Notes under the pieces: model-generated
The model's input: the letters and a program-made list of their open reading frames with translations, nothing else
Databases searched by the model: none
Told to the model about the DNA's origin: nothing
Shown here: positions 37,996-49,760 of the stretch, piece by piece
How positions within the stretch are numbered: the first letter of the stretch is position 1
Layout of the letters: the number at the start of each line of letters is the position of its first letter
Assembly (NCBI GenBank): GCA_958510875.1
Contig: OY294071.1
Coordinates: 33,138,581 to 33,202,580, forward strand
Direction: 5' to 3'
Origin: Endomychus coccineus
Taxonomy: Eukaryota; Arthropoda; Insecta; Coleoptera; Endomychidae
Length of the DNA: 64,000 nt
Position numbers and translations under genes: made by a program

Positions 37996-40083
37996 TTACC
38001 CTTCACTATTACTTCACAATCATAATTTCTGCAAATGATGCTGATGTTAATGAAAAAATGGTAAATTTGGTGCCTTTTATGGCCAGAGGGATAATTAGGC
38101 TTTTATTGCAGTCAAAAGTTGAACGGTATAATATGGACAATACTCTACATATTTGTGTTTATTAGTCATGAATATAAGCTAGTTTGTGAGAGATTTTACA
38201 AGAGTGCACGTTAGTATTTTATTATTTCAGCGCTGGAATTCTTTATCCCATTTTGCTGTCAGTCAATCGTCGGTTGACATGTTCCAAATAGATTACACTG
38301 GGTTTTGGACCTTATTATTTGCTGATTATTTTTTGAGAGTTTGAATAGGGTATCTTTGTATATCCTAGAATGCTCTGTTATTTTGGTTATACTTAGTTTG
38401 CCACCAAAGGTTTTGTTTTACTTTTTGAGCTACATAGGTCTTGCCTCAACTCTTTGTATTTTTGAATAATAATAATAACAATAAAGCTCTTTAGTAAAGA
38501 CTTAAGCTTACCTAGTAATTTGATATGCTGATGGTTCGAAGTTTGGAAGGACGAGTAAAGGGAAAGCAGGTTTGGGATAATGTGGGCTGAAGATTCGCCT
38601 AGATTCCTTCCCAATCATCTTTCGAGCGGAAATATTCTTTATCCAATGTTACCAACCAAAATTATTGCAAATATCTTTTCTTAGCGGTTGGAACGGCTTT
38701 CAAAGTGTTGATCAGAAGCAACAACATCTCCTTGTCTTTTAACCCAAATGGGTTGCAAGACACGAGAATGTTGTAGGAACGATGATAGTATTGCCAGAAA
38801 CATACGGAACAACCAAAAACTGACTATCACTCATCTAAAAACTAGACGGAACTGATAATTGAAATAAATCGCTGTTCTCTAATGCCTGATATGTTGATCA
38901 AACAGGTAGGCCAATAATTAGTTCAGTAACTGACGGAAGATAACAAACCAAAAACTGGTCGATCATTCAGCTATTAGGACGGGGCTGCTGATTCAAGTGA
39001 ATCGTAAATAGCAAACAAGAGCTAAGGCTGATAACTGACCTGCCGATTGGTCACTGTCCTGTGAGATATAATCTCGATAAAAGCGCATTGCTGAAGAAGC
39101 AACATGCTATCTCTATGGGAAACTAAGGAACATCCCGAAAAGGTAAACGTTCTGCCTAAAGAAATAATGATAATATCCTCTAGGTTAGCACAAACATTGG
39201 ATTTATATGAAGCGAAGAACTTTGATCTGAGCCTTCAATAAGGTCCAAACACAGAAATAAGATCAGGTGGGAGGTGCAGGAGGAATTTAGAGCGCGATTC
39301 GTTTGATTGATCAAATGCAAAATTGATTTTATCAAATCTAATTCGTTATAGTGATGAGTGTTTTTATTGTTGTAGTTTCGTTTGAACGATGATTAAAAAG
39401 TTTTCTAATACTACTGGTGAGTAGTACCAATATTTCGGTTAGAATCAGAGATACGTTTCATATGAAATATGGAAATAATTGAATTCGTGGCCATTCAAAT
39501 TGGTAATAATCTTTTAATTAGTTCTATGTGTGACTAAGATTGTCAACGCGGAAGTAAAAAACAAATTTGAATGAATATCCATTCACATTTGTTTTGTTTT
39601 AATCCCAATTTAATATATTCCCATGGTAAAATTGCCATATTTGGACTTTTGGTATATGTCTTCTACATACTACGTCATAACTAAAGGTGGAAAGCTAACG
39701 TTTACATTTGAGTAACCGTCAAGTTGAGATCAATCCCATTTCACCATTCTCAGCTAGTGTTTTTGGGAAGAGAACGTTGTGAAAACTCTTAATCATTCAG
39801 CATTGAGTTGGTTACACCTTAAATCTCATTAAATTCCATGTTATGGCTCTCTAATGCAAATTTGAGATGCAACGGATAACAAAAGATCAATTATTTGCGA
39901 AATAAAACGATAGGTATTATTAAATAACATTTACTTGAGTATATCTTTATACTAAATACACAATATGATACATCGTCAAGTGTAAGCAAAAATGTCGTCA
40001 AACCAGAACACAAATTTGTCACATATTGCACATCAATTAAGAGATCAAAGAGTCAATTATTGGCGGACGCCCAATCATAGTAG
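37996..40083. other. Intergenic region 3' of the FEZ/erm gene
   Basis: About 2 kb without a recognisable gene. Short ORFs only (for example 38393-38614 minus). It contains one copy of a short dispersed motif (38919-38965). The 3' UTR of the zinc-finger gene must lie in its right part, but I cannot place a polyadenylation signal with confidence. Confidence 0.4.
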
Positions 40084-41184
40084 TCATAACAATTTAGAAG
40101 AATATACTGGAACTGGGGATCTTGATGAGGGCGGCAATAGAAACGGGCCAATAAAGTGATGTAACTCACGATCACCTGAGTACACTGAAGGAGTGGTAGG
40201 TACAGTAGAAATGAAATCACTGTCGTTGGTGGAAGATCCTTCGTGTAGTTTTCGCATATGTTTCTTAAGATCAAAATTTCGACAGAAACCTTTGCCACAA
40301 ACCCTACACGTGAAAGGTTTTTTGTCATTATGAGTATGCATATGGAATGTTAAATTATATATTTGATGGAAAGCTTTGGAACATACACCACATTTATATG
40401 CTTTCTCGCCACTATGTGTCAGTTTGTGGTTCTTGTAATTGCCTTTTTGGTGGAAGCCTTTACCACAATATTCGCACACGAATGGCTTATAACCGGCATG
40501 GATCCTGGCATGTGTGTTTAATGTAGAAGATCGATTGAATGCTTTCCCGCACGTATGACACTTGTGGGGTTTTTCAGATGTATGTATAATTTTATGACGA
40601 CATAAAGTGGAAGCCTGACGGAATCCTTTACCGCATATTTTGCAGACGAAAGGTCTCGCACCAGTATGTACAGGCATATGTCGAGTTAAGTTGTAATGGG
40701 CGTTGAACACTTTTCCACATTCCCCGCATTCGAAACTTTTCTGCTTGGGTTGATTTGGTGGACTCAAATTCTGCTTGGATTCCACGTGGCTTATAGGCCT
40801 CTTTGTTGAGCTTGTTTTGTTGGATTGGATAGGTCCAGATATTTCTGCTGGGTTATTTGCTAAATAATTGGGGTCTGGATTGGGATAAATAGATACTGAA
40901 CCCAACATCAATTGACTAGGATGATAATATACCATGGGATATTGTTGTAGGATTTCTTGAGACCGCAGTACGTTCGGTACATACTTTTTGAAAGCCGATT
41001 CCAATGGTGTGGTGTAAGATAAATTTACAGGTTTATTGGTTCTATCAGCATCTATTTTCTTAGCCGGTTTGTTATCAGGTTCCATAATTTTTGCTATTGA
41101 AAAATTCAAAGTCCTTGAAGGAGGTGGAGGTGAATTGTTGAGTGACTTCTCCGAAAATATGTTGGTTGATGTTTCGGCTGCCAT
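40084..41184 (-). CDS. erm: FEZ-family zinc-finger transcription factor (earmuff/Fezf orthologue)
   Basis: A 366-residue ORF. Six consecutive C2H2 fingers span residues ~151-314, beginning [20 protein letters not shown] and including [58 protein letters not shown] and [14 protein letters not shown]. These are diagnostic of the FEZ family (vertebrate Fezf1/2, Drosophila erm). Near the N-terminus, LNFSIAKIM (26-34) is the Engrailed-homology-1 motif through which FEZ proteins recruit Groucho/TLE co-repressors. The family acts in the nucleus in anterior brain patterning and neural progenitor control. The whole protein is in one exon here. On the sense strand, upstream of the ATG, a pyrimidine-rich run ends TTTGTTTCAG (complement of 41216-41225), a likely splice acceptor for a 5' UTR intron ~31 bases before the start codon. 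The linker between Eh1 and the fingers is short and the 52-residue C-terminal tail is proline/serine-rich. No damage is visible. It is the only host gene I recognise in the window. Confidence 0.95.
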   Translation of the reverse strand: MAAETSTNIFSEKSLNNSPPPPSRTLNFSIAKIMEPDNKPAKKIDADRTNKPVNLSYTTPLESAFKKYVPNVLRSQEILQQYPMVYYHPSQLMLGSVSIYPNPDPNYLANNPAEISGPIQSNKTSSTKRPISHVESKQNLSPPNQPKQKSFECGECGKVFNAHYNLTRHMPVHTGARPFVCKICGKGFRQASTLCRHKIIHTSEKPHKCHTCGKAFNRSSTLNTHARIHAGYKPFVCEYCGKGFHQKGNYKNHKLTHSGEKAYKCGVCSKAFHQIYNLTFHMHTHNDKKPFTCRVCGKGFCRNFDLKKHMRKLHEGSSTNDSDFISTVPTTPSVYSGDRELHHFIGPFLLPPSSRSPVPVYSSKLL

Positions 41185-41215
41185 CTTGGTTAAAATTTGT
41201 ATCGACCCACGAAAA

Positions 41216-41236
41216 CTGAAACAAAGAAGAATAGTT
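41216..41236 (-). promoter_or_regulatory. Probable 3' splice site of a 5' UTR intron of erm
   Basis: On the minus strand the sequence reads TATTCTTCTTTGTTTCAG followed by TTTTCGTGGG and then the ATG. The tract is pyrimidine-rich with no intervening AG. The upstream exon is not identifiable. Confidence 0.55.
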
Positions 41237-41825
41237 GGTCATATTTTGGAATATCGTTAAAATGTATATTTTCAACAGAACATTATTGTGTACTATAAAA
41301 TTGAATTAATTTTCAGTGGGAATGGAGCTTATATTGACAATTTGAAATAATATTCTATCAAGTAATATTGACATTTGGTCAATTATTTGTTGAAAACATC
41401 CCTACTTGGTGTAAACAGTAATTAATAAATCCATTTCCGATCCACCCTGTGCAGATATAAAAGATAAGGGCGTGTAATCCATTTGGAAATCGGGGAATTA
41501 GTTGAGTTTGCGCTGATTGAAATGATCGCACTGTGGTCGAACGCCAGATTTGTGAAGTTGTGTATCACAGTGAGATATTTTACAGGACCGTATCTGCAAA
41601 TTCTACGTTTTGGTTTTCAAAATTATTTTCATTATAACAAACTGTCTATCTTTAAAATTACTGACGCCAGGAGACAAACTCATCATAACCAGGGAATTTG
41701 AACTAAAGAAAATGTACCTTATTTGTCATTTTGTTCATCTCTACCGCCCCAGAACATTGTTTGGTCATATTGTTCTTCCCTGATCAATGATACTTTGACT
41801 TGGAATTGAATGCTTATGCGCAAGG
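41237..41825. other. Region upstream of erm
   Basis: Presumed intron or 5' flanking DNA of the zinc-finger gene. No promoter element can be supported. The 72-codon ORF at 41483-41701 looks incidental. Confidence 0.4.
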
Positions 41826-41829
41826 GCTT

Positions 41830-42620
41830 TTTTTTCTATACTTTGACTACACGAGAAGAAAATCTGTAATGTTCGAAATACATTGTGTGAATCAGCGGTG
41901 GAGTGTTGGGAGAAAATTTTTCTTGAAGGTTTGGAGGTTCGATAGGAAATTGAAGCCTGGTAGGAAGAAGTTCGGCAGGTCTCGAGCTTTTCAACGTCGA
42001 ATCTGTGCTTTGTAGATTATGAGAAGCTGATGGGATGTAAAGTGGCTCTTGGCACGGAATAGAAAACCAAGTTTAAATTAAGCGGTGGACCTCACACGAT
42101 ATTACCATGAGATGGTGCTGTTGCTGGAGATTCCGAGCATGGATATGGAAGACCTCATAGCAATAGTTGTCCCCTTTTGAGATTGTGGGATAGGCCTTTC
42201 TGGATAAGATAAAATCGTATCCTGGCCTCCATTAATCGCATGAACCTGCCCCTGTCTCGCTACTTTGGCTTCGTTGGATGGTATAGAGGTTATAGATGAG
42301 AAAGCGGTATGAAGCTTACTATCATCTGGAAAGCTGTGAACGGGACAGGTGGTCACTTCCAACAGATAGTTAATAGCGTTCATAGCCATTGTTTCACATG
42401 GAATGATCTATCAGAGAGAAAACTCGATAGTAAGCCACAAAGTTGAGGTGGCAAATCATATGACGGAAGTTTTCCAAGAAGGCTTTGGTGCCAGACTCGG
42501 CCAAATGTTTTGGAGATATCCAATGATGCAGCTAGAGATTCCCCATATTTTTCAATAGATTTCTGCCATGCATGTGTTACGTAAGCCAGGTCTCCTATTG
42601 ATCTCCGCTAGCGAAAGCTT
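41830..42620 (-). mobile_element. CR1/Jockey-like LINE, decayed copy 4
   Basis: Minus-strand, heavily rearranged copy. It has the family 3' end (complement of TATACTTTGACTACACGAG, ~41838), a fragment of the AQIRP region (~42000-42060), and then CPVHSFPDDSKLHTAFSS (~42300-42350; the expected F/YADD reads FPDD). The RT upstream block matching TGGTGCCAGACTCGG... lies at 42480-42510. Internal deletions have removed parts between these blocks. Confidence 0.8.
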
Positions 42621-43695
42621 TATTGCCGGTCATCTACAATAATTGGTCAATATTCCATACAAAATTTTGGCCTGGACACATAGAGCTGAGGAGTGGAACT
42701 AAAATGATGAAAAAAATTATCAATTCCTTCTCACTCTATCATCTGGTTTCCTTGATGCTATTGCGTTATCGCCACAGCCTGTGTAGAGTCGATATCTTCA
42801 CATCATTTTCTGAAGCTCTTAGCTTACCTTATTTATTTATAGTAGGCAGTAAGTTTCTCGATGTAGCCCTGTCAATCTCCAATTGGTTCCCTTGAACAGC
42901 TTCCTTGTGTCAGATCTTAGTTTTGCCCGATGATCATTCGACCAAGGTCGAATTGCTTCATTTACTTGTTCGCGATCATTCTCCAGGTACGTTACACAAT
43001 TTCAAAATTGATAATTTTAACAAACGACGGGAGTCTTATAACAATATTTAAGGCTGACGAAAGCAAAATGAAACAATTGCCGTCTTACTTGTTTACTATT
43101 TCACTTAAGAAACATAGCACTTCATCTAAGATCTTCTATAGAAAATGTTGATGGATCGTTTTCATATTATTCCAAATTGAAATCCAACCGAGCTATGGGG
43201 ATCAGGCGTTAAATCGCCAGTGCAACCCTGCAAGCCCGTTAGAGCTCAACGGGGGCTTACAATGCCATCGCCAGATCGCGCCATGTACAGATACCTCCTG
43301 AATCTGCCGTTAATTGACCGTGATTAACTCCTCTTTCCCCTCGCCCGCTGCTCAGCAGAATTGAGCGTTCACCCCGATAATATCCATTGTCACTTATTAC
43401 AGCAATCAAACGGGGGCGGTTTCAGATAGATTTTCAGTGACAGGATCAACAACTTCATTTCCATGTTTATATCTTCGTAATCGCCTTAACAACATACCCA
43501 AATGACATCTCATTTCATTTATCGCCCTGATGGATTTATGAGAAAGTTGTATTTGCCCAAAATGTTGTATTATACAACTATTCAGAATCGTTTAGTAATT
43601 AATATATTGATAATTTTTGCTGGACCAAAAAGAAAGACACCGTTAGTAACTTTACCAATGGTCAGGAGACATACATGTCGACGCAATAAATAAAC
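42621..43695. other. Unassigned sequence, with a GC-richer patch at 43190-43400
   Basis: Short ORFs without domains. The patch at 43190-43400 is more GC-rich than its surroundings (CGTTAGAGCTCAACGGGG, CCCTCGCCCGCTGCTCAGC), but no coding frame, tRNA or rRNA was recognised in it. Confidence 0.4.
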
Positions 43696-43699
43696 ATCT

Positions 43700-44085
43700 G
43701 GCAAGAATTTTGAAATGGGGATCTGATAATGTACGAGAGCTTGATGCACCCAACACTCAACTTTTCTCCAGGAAGGTGGATCCTACAATCCCTAATATGG
43801 TGATGTTAATAAAAACTATTCCTTTGAAGTCCTCACTATCTATGCTGGATATCACCACCAACAGCACCCTGTCATGTGACGATGATGCAATGTCCATCGC
43901 GAAAACTGCTCAGGAACTTGGTATTCTATTCCATGCCAAGACCTACTTTATACTGCAATAGCTCCTGATAATCTACAAAGCACAGATTTGACCTGCCCTC
44001 AAGTACTGTTCACACGTTCGGAGTTCAGCTCCCAAACATATACTGAAGATTAACATTCTGTTCGGAAGAGAGCTATTGGTCTGGA
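43700..44085 (+). mobile_element. CR1/Jockey-like LINE, fragment 5
   Basis: Short plus-strand fragment. It reads MKWGSDNVRELDAPNTQ, FSRKVDPTIPNMVM and SMLDITTNSTLSCDDDAMSI, then AQIxPxLKYCSHVRS-like sequence up to ~44050. Both ends are missing, and a stop follows the block FHAKTYFILQ. Confidence 0.85.
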
Positions 44086-44962
44086 GAGATATTTAGGGGT
44101 GGCAATTGTTTTAGCTTATCTGAATGTTTCCAATATACACATATGTTAAAATTCAATTTGTAGTAAAAAATAACAATGTATCAAAATAAAGAGATGAGTT
44201 GAGTGACATTTCAATTTGCAAATGTATAACGTATTAGGAATTCCTCAAAATTGAATTGAATTGCCGAATGCATAATTTTATTCTAAAATGTCTATTTTAT
44301 TCCGACTCTCCAGGATGGCGACGAGAATACAGGTCGAATTAACGGCAACCCTTTGGTTGAGTACGGTGGCAAAAATACAGGATTAGTACCTTTCTTACTT
44401 TAGTGACAAAATTACCTAACCCGATGAATTCAGGATGAAAGGTAATAGTGTAATAAACGTTCATCTTTACCAATTGAAAACAATATTTCAGATGCAATTG
44501 GAGAGATATTAAGGAAAATGTACGAAACTATTTATGTTCAATACCCCATAGGTTTGGTTCTATTTGTCAGAGTAACTTCTACTTAAGTCCAGATAATTTT
44601 ATTTGGTGTCCAGATGAACACGAAATTATGCAAATGCTTCTACTTATTTATCTCTAAGCCAACGTTTGTTTGTATTTACTAGACTACATTGTAGCTAGAG
44701 ATGAAAACTCGCCTTTATTGGAAGTTGCTTTCACGGCTCTCCTAAGCGTCAGAAACAAATTGGCACGTTTCCGATTTTACCAAATTCAATTATTACCAAT
44801 CTTTATTTTCCTTCAATATTGTAAATCATTTTCATTCCTATTATAATCTTTCAGATATTTTATTTCAAAGTATTATCTTATTACAAAACTTACTTCAAAC
44901 CATTTCCATTCATTAATTTTTATTTTATACATATTTTGTCACTTTTCCATTTTCTACGTACA
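44086..44962. other. Unassigned AT-rich sequence
   Basis: No recognisable gene or repeat. It borders the second long-TIR transposon at a TA dinucleotide. Confidence 0.4.
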
Positions 44963-44964
44963 TA

Positions 44965-47111
44965 CAGGGTGTCCTCGAACTGCGTGGCCAAAATAAAACC
45001 GAAGATTCTTTAATTCGAAAAAAATTTGATGAGCATTTTTACTTTTGCCTCAAGTGTCTTGTTTAGCCGGTAGAGGGCTTCAAAGTTACAAAAATAATTT
45101 TGTTTTTTCGGTATAACTTGAGAACGTGATGGAGGACTTTTACAATATCTGGCAGGTGAGTTACTGTCAATAATAGCCGTTTTTGAGAGCGGAGCACAGA
45201 GCCTTAGAGACCATAGAAATGGCTCAAACTTGAGGATGTAACGGGAAAAGTGTCCAGAACTTTTTTGTGGTCAATGTAATTCACTCGATATTTTTTATGT
45301 AGATAGCTTATCTAATTTGAAAAGTTTTTATACTCTTAGAAAATTTTGATAAAATCAACGGATTAGCTTGAAAAAAATAATTTTCGAGTCTCTGCAATTT
45401 TGGCTTACTAATTTTACTTGATTAAAATACCTTAGTTGCCTTTGCTTTTCTAATGTCATTTTGGCATTTGGAGAATTTATTCTCAAAACTGTCAGTTTTT
45501 ACTTTGCTTTCCCTAAAAATTTTATAAAATTATTGCTCAAAATTTCACTAACACTGAAATGGTTAATATCTCGGTAAAACACGAATAATAAAAACAATAG
45601 AAATGGGGAAACGATGTGATTATTTAGGAAAAACAAATGCTAAATTTAAATTTAAATCGCAGGGCGTCAAATCTGGGGAGCGGGCCGGCCAGTTCACTGG
45701 TGCATCGTGTCCTCTACCTATCCAGCGATCTGGATATTCCGCATTCAAATGTCGCCTCACAGCTAATGTGAAATGAGGAGGTGCACCATCATGCATAAAC
45801 CAAAGGTCACGACGAATGTGTAAGGGCAAGTCTTCCAACAGTTCAGGTAGCCTTTGTTCCAAAAAGTTCAAGTAGTTCTCCCCGTTCAATCGATCGGGTA
45901 TAACGGTAGGACCAATAATAAAGTTATCCACAATTCCAACCCAAACATTGATTTTAGTTTGATTCTGAAATTGTGTAACTTCCGTTCCATGAGCATTTTC
46001 ATCAGCATAGAAATGTTCATTATGGAGGTTGAAAAGACCACATCTCGTGAAACTAGCTTCGTCCGTGAACAGAATTCTTCTACAAAAATTGGAGTTTGCG
46101 TTTTGTCTTTGGAAAATAAACCGACAGAAATCTAGCCGATGACCTGGATCCATGGGCAATAAGTCTTGAACTGTTTTAATATGATAGGGATACAACAAAC
46201 AGTTCTCCTTCCAGTACATTATGAACTAATGATTTTGAGGCTCCAATACGAAGTCCCAAACGTCGTGTGCTTATCCTAGGTTCAGTTTCAACCGCTTCCA
46301 GTATCTCTTCTTCGAGCTCTAACGTCCTTCTTGTCCGTCTGCGTCCAGTTTCTCTGCGATTTGCTTCAAATCTGCCAGTTTCGCGAAGTCGCCTCTCGAT
46401 ATTAGCAAAGGTTTGCCGATTTGGAATTCTGCGGTGCGGATATCTTTCCCTATAAACTTGTATACTTCTCCGGCCATTGCAACGACAAAGTCCATAAATC
46501 AATAACATATCAACCATTTCAGTGTTAGTGAAATTTTGAGCCATAATTTTATAAAATTTTCACGGAAAGCAAAGTAAAAACTGACAGTTTTGAGAATAAA
46601 TTCTCCAAATGCCAAAATGACATTAGAAAAGCAAAGGCAATTAAGGTATTTTAATCAAGTAAAATTAGTAAGCCAAAATTGCAGAGATCAAAAATTAATT
46701 TTTTCAAGCTAATCCGTTGATTTTATCAAAATTTTCTAAGAGTAAGAAAAGTTTTCAAATTAGATAAGCTATCTACATAAAAAATATCGAGTGAATTACA
46801 TTGACCACAAAAAAGTTCTGGACACTTTTCCCGTTACATCCTCAAGTTTGAGCCATTTCTATGGTCTCTAAGGCTCTGTACTCCGCTCTCAAAAACGGCT
46901 ATTATTGACAGTAACTCACCCGCCAGATATTGTAGAAGTCCTCCATCACGTTCTCAAGTTATACCGAAAAAAACAAAATTATTTTTGTAACTTTGAAGCC
47001 CTCTGCCGGCTGAACAAGACACTTGAGGCAAAAGTAGGAAGGCTCATCAAATTTTTTTCGAATCAATGAATCTTCGGTTTTATTTTGGCCACGCAGTTCG
47101 AGGACACCCTG
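44965..47111 (-). mobile_element. Second long-TIR Tc1/mariner-superfamily transposon (~600-bp TIRs)
   Basis: Starts CAGGGTGTCCTCGAACTGCG and ends with its inverse, flanked by TA (44963-44964 and 47112-47113). The TIRs extend about 600 bases (44965 to ~45569 and ~46507 to 47111), with scattered mismatches. The right arm includes the first codons of the transposase, so the left arm carries a mirror copy of them. It shares the CAGGGTGTCC tip and the transposase type with the element at 15766-18023 but is otherwise a separate subfamily. Confidence 0.92.
45620..46544 (-). pseudogene. DUF4817/DDE-type transposase, frameshifted and truncated
   Basis: The N-terminal part (46176-46544) reads MAQNFTNTEMVDMLLIYG, then RRIPNRQTFANIERRLRETG and STRRLGLRIGASKSLVHNVL. 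The frame shifts near 46200, and the core continues in 45620-46219 with RILFTDEASFTRCGLFNLHN, LWFMHDGAPPHF and ARSPDLTPCD. I again count 43 residues between the last two acidic residues. The frame then runs into unrelated codons (LNLNLAFVFPK), so the normal C-terminal ~80-100 residues (helical tail and GGHxEHLL end) are missing. All three catalytic Asp codons survive, but the frameshift and deletion make it non-autonomous. It aligns with the ORF at 16167-17357 through its whole length. Confidence 0.88.
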
Positions 47112-47291
47112 TATATACAGTGTAATTTACCTTTCTACTATCATCATTGTTTCACATAATTGAAACATTATTGTTCAGTTAATATTATCTACATTTTCAA
47201 ACAATATGCTGGGATATCCGACAGAACATTTCTTTAAGTTTTTGTTTTTTGTATATATTTTCAACAAGCCTATGACTACTGACTGTTTGAT

Positions 47292-47630
47292 ATGTCAAAT
47301 AAGAAACCTTTGACAAGAGCTAAAGCAAAAAATACAGACATTAGATTAAAGTTAACTGTCGAAGATAAAACAGACACACATTTTGAACCTAACTTTCGCA
47401 GTACAGAAATACTTGGAAATGCCTTCATAACACACAGAAACCTTACTAAATCAACATCATCTACCCTAACCGACTTAATTAGCGGCTTAGGTGACTTAAG
47501 CATAATTGACTTTGATAGTCCTTCACATACTACTCTTTGGCAAGAAGAAGCTGGGTTACACACAGTTGTTAGACTAAATACATTAGAAGCACCTACTGGA
47601 TCCACGAGGCAACAATTACTTTTTGAATGA
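47292..47630 (+). pseudogene. Gag N-terminal region of the Ty3/gypsy relic
   Basis: A 112-codon frame starting MSNKKPLTRAKAKNT with no named domain of its own. Beyond its stop, another frame gives a capsid-like stretch that leads, across one in-frame TAG near 47805, into the next ORF. I therefore read it as the N-terminal portion of a decayed gag. This assignment rests on position rather than on a motif. Confidence 0.5.
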
Positions 47631-47819
47631 CCAATACGCAAAAAGGCTCACAACATAACACTGGCAGATGCAACAACTGCTGGTAGGTCACCTACAGTAC
47701 CTACATTTTTGTCACTACCTTTATTCAACCCATGCACAAGCAACCCCATAACTTTTATTAGAAGTTATGAACGTTCAGCTTCAGCAAATGGCTGGAATGA
47801 TGCATAGAAAATAAATTAT

Positions 47820-48287
47820 TTGGGCAGCTTTCTAGAAGGAGCAGCTATTAACTGGTATGCTAGATATATAGCTAAACCAGCTAACAATAATAAAATTTGG
47901 GAGCAGATATCGGGAGAACTCTGTAAAGAATTCGGTGGCGAACACCCTTTAAGAAAAATCAAATTTCGTTTCAATACGAGAAAACAACAAAGATATGACC
48001 AATCTCATCGTCATGTTGAATTTGTTCTAGGGGACCAAGTTAAAGTTTTCACCCCTATTAGAAAAATAGGCAGAAGTGAAAAAGTACTTTTAAAATATTT
48101 TGGGCCATACTACATAACTAGAAAAATTTCAGATGTAGATTATGAAATTCAGAAAGGTCCATCAAACAAATCTAAAAAAGAAATAGTTCATGTTAGTAGA
48201 ATTCTACCATATTACAACCCTTGGACACCTCCAGTGTCACATGAAGAAACAATTAAAACCGAAAACGTACCAACCCCAGTAAAATGA
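47820..48287 (+). pseudogene. Gag capsid piece fused to integrase C-terminal (GPY/F) domain
   Basis: A 155-codon open frame counted from a TTG; there is no ATG, and an in-frame stop lies just upstream. The first ~40 residues are capsid-like (FLEGAAINWYARYI). From about residue 58 the protein switches to an integrase tail: RYDQSHRHVEF, GDQVKVFTP, then FGPYYITRKI (GPY/F motif) and a conserved VHVSRILPYY end. The junction near 47960-48000 implies an in-frame deletion of the whole pol core, several kilobases in an intact element. The GPY/F module places the element in Ty3/gypsy. It cannot encode replication functions. Confidence 0.8.
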
Positions 48288-48640
48288 AATACCCACCCTC
48301 AACCCTAACTTAAATAATAATCTATATATTAACTTTTTAAATAAATTCACTACTTTAAATAGTATAATTAAAAATTAAGGAAATGTACATATCGAATAAT
48401 AACTAGAATAAATAAGCATAATAATATTCATTTTACATATTATAAAAAAAAATATTTTTTTTTCATTGTATCCACAGATTACAAATACATTGTATGTGCA
48501 ACTTACATTTTAACTAATTACCTACTTGTATCAAAGCAGTTAATTTCACATTATTTTTGATCCATATAGAGGGAGGATATGGTATTTTCATTTTATTCAA
48601 TTGGATAAATGAACGATACACATTCTAATAAAAACTAGGA
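48288..48640 (+). other. AT-rich spacer between the integrase tail and env
   Basis: No coding frame. A short purine run (AGAGGGAGGA, 48569-48578) lies before the env start. It resembles a polypurine tract but sits before rather than after env, so I do not assign it. Confidence 0.4.
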
Positions 48641-49758
48641 ATGATTGAAATGAATACAAAACTAAAGTATTATTGTCACAGCTATTCAGCTATAATTCTA
48701 CTACTTATCACAGAAGTGCATACCGAAACCATCGAAGTATCGGCAGGGGCGTTTTGGAAAAACCTACCAGAAACAATTAGTTATGAAGCAACGATACCAT
48801 TAACTTACGAAACCCAATGGTTCGAAGAAAAAATAATCCTTTCTAAACCAACACAGACAACTTGCCATCACCCATCAATTAATCAGGATTTATGTGCATT
48901 TTCACTAAAAATGGATGATTTATGAAAGCCTTACGAAGTTGAATTTATAATGCTCGAAAAGACTGAAATTCTCAAGAACTGTACTCCAAAACTGTACAAA
49001 ACAAAAAGGAAACGTTTCCTAGATTTCTTAGGTGAAGGTTTATCATGATGTTGTGGTGTGGCAACTCAACATAAACTAGACTCTCTAGTTACAAATGAAA
49101 ACAGATTAAGGGCAAATTTATTCAAACTGAATAAAGAATTGTTAGGATCAATAAAACAGATCACTGAAAACTCAAAAAAGTTCAAGGCTTATGAGCAGGT
49201 TGTTGCAAAAAATTTTAAACAAACTGAAGCTCATATTCATATTTTAGAAAATTTCATAAATAATCAAAGAATTACTTATAATACAATAGCAGAAGAACAA
49301 GATGAGTTAATATTTTCAAGTTTATCACATTCATTTTCAAATCTCAACAAAATAATTCAACTCACTAGAACAATTAAACGTCAGAGCATAATTAATTCAT
49401 GTAAACAACATCAAATACCTGTAATTATTTTAGAGCCTGCCACTTTACAACACGATTTACTATTGTTAGAAGAAAAACTAAAATTGTCCGCTCAAGGACT
49501 GGCCATCCCGAAAACAGACATTTCTAGGTACTATCAACTACCAATTTGCGACTGTACATTTCTACAAGAGACAGTCTTAATCCATTTGAAAATTCCAATT
49601 TCACAAGAAAATGTAGCATGGCATTCCGAAGAAATCTTGCTATTATAGCAACAGTTCCCACTGTTCACGGACAAACAATCACCAACACCCCTCAAAACGC
49701 TGTTCATCATGACATTCTCATTGGATCCATAATAACTGCTTTAATAATTTTCATGTAG
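48641..49758 (+). pseudogene. Errantivirus-like envelope glycoprotein gene, broken
   Basis: The first ORF (48641-48925) starts with a hydrophobic signal-like segment (SAIILLLITEV). Stops and a frame change follow, and a basic furin-type site (KRKR, ~49006-49015) lies between the pieces. The second ORF (49058-49648) is a helical, Asn/Gln/Lys-rich ectodomain with a likely coiled coil. A third frame (49546-49758) ends in a short hydrophobic anchor (ILIGSIITALIIF). The layout of signal peptide, furin-type site, helical stalk and membrane anchor matches insect errantivirus and baculovirus F-type envelope proteins. At least two breaks and a truncated anchor make it non-functional. Confidence 0.7.
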
Positions 49759-49760
49759 AT

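Larger units (their letters stand above)
47114..49760 (+). mobile_element. Internally deleted env-bearing Ty3/gypsy (errantivirus-like) element
   Basis: Gag-like, integrase-tail and env-like pieces lie in the usual order, but protease, reverse transcriptase, RNase H and the integrase core are missing. It begins directly at the end of the second long-TIR transposon, which may have inserted into its 5' leader. I could not identify matching LTRs on either side. The element is an old, defective copy. Confidence 0.75.

Noticed and set aside
48569..48578. Polypurine tract followed by an LTR inside the Ty3/gypsy relic
   Set aside because: It lies before the env frame rather than after it, and no matching repeat was found elsewhere in the element.
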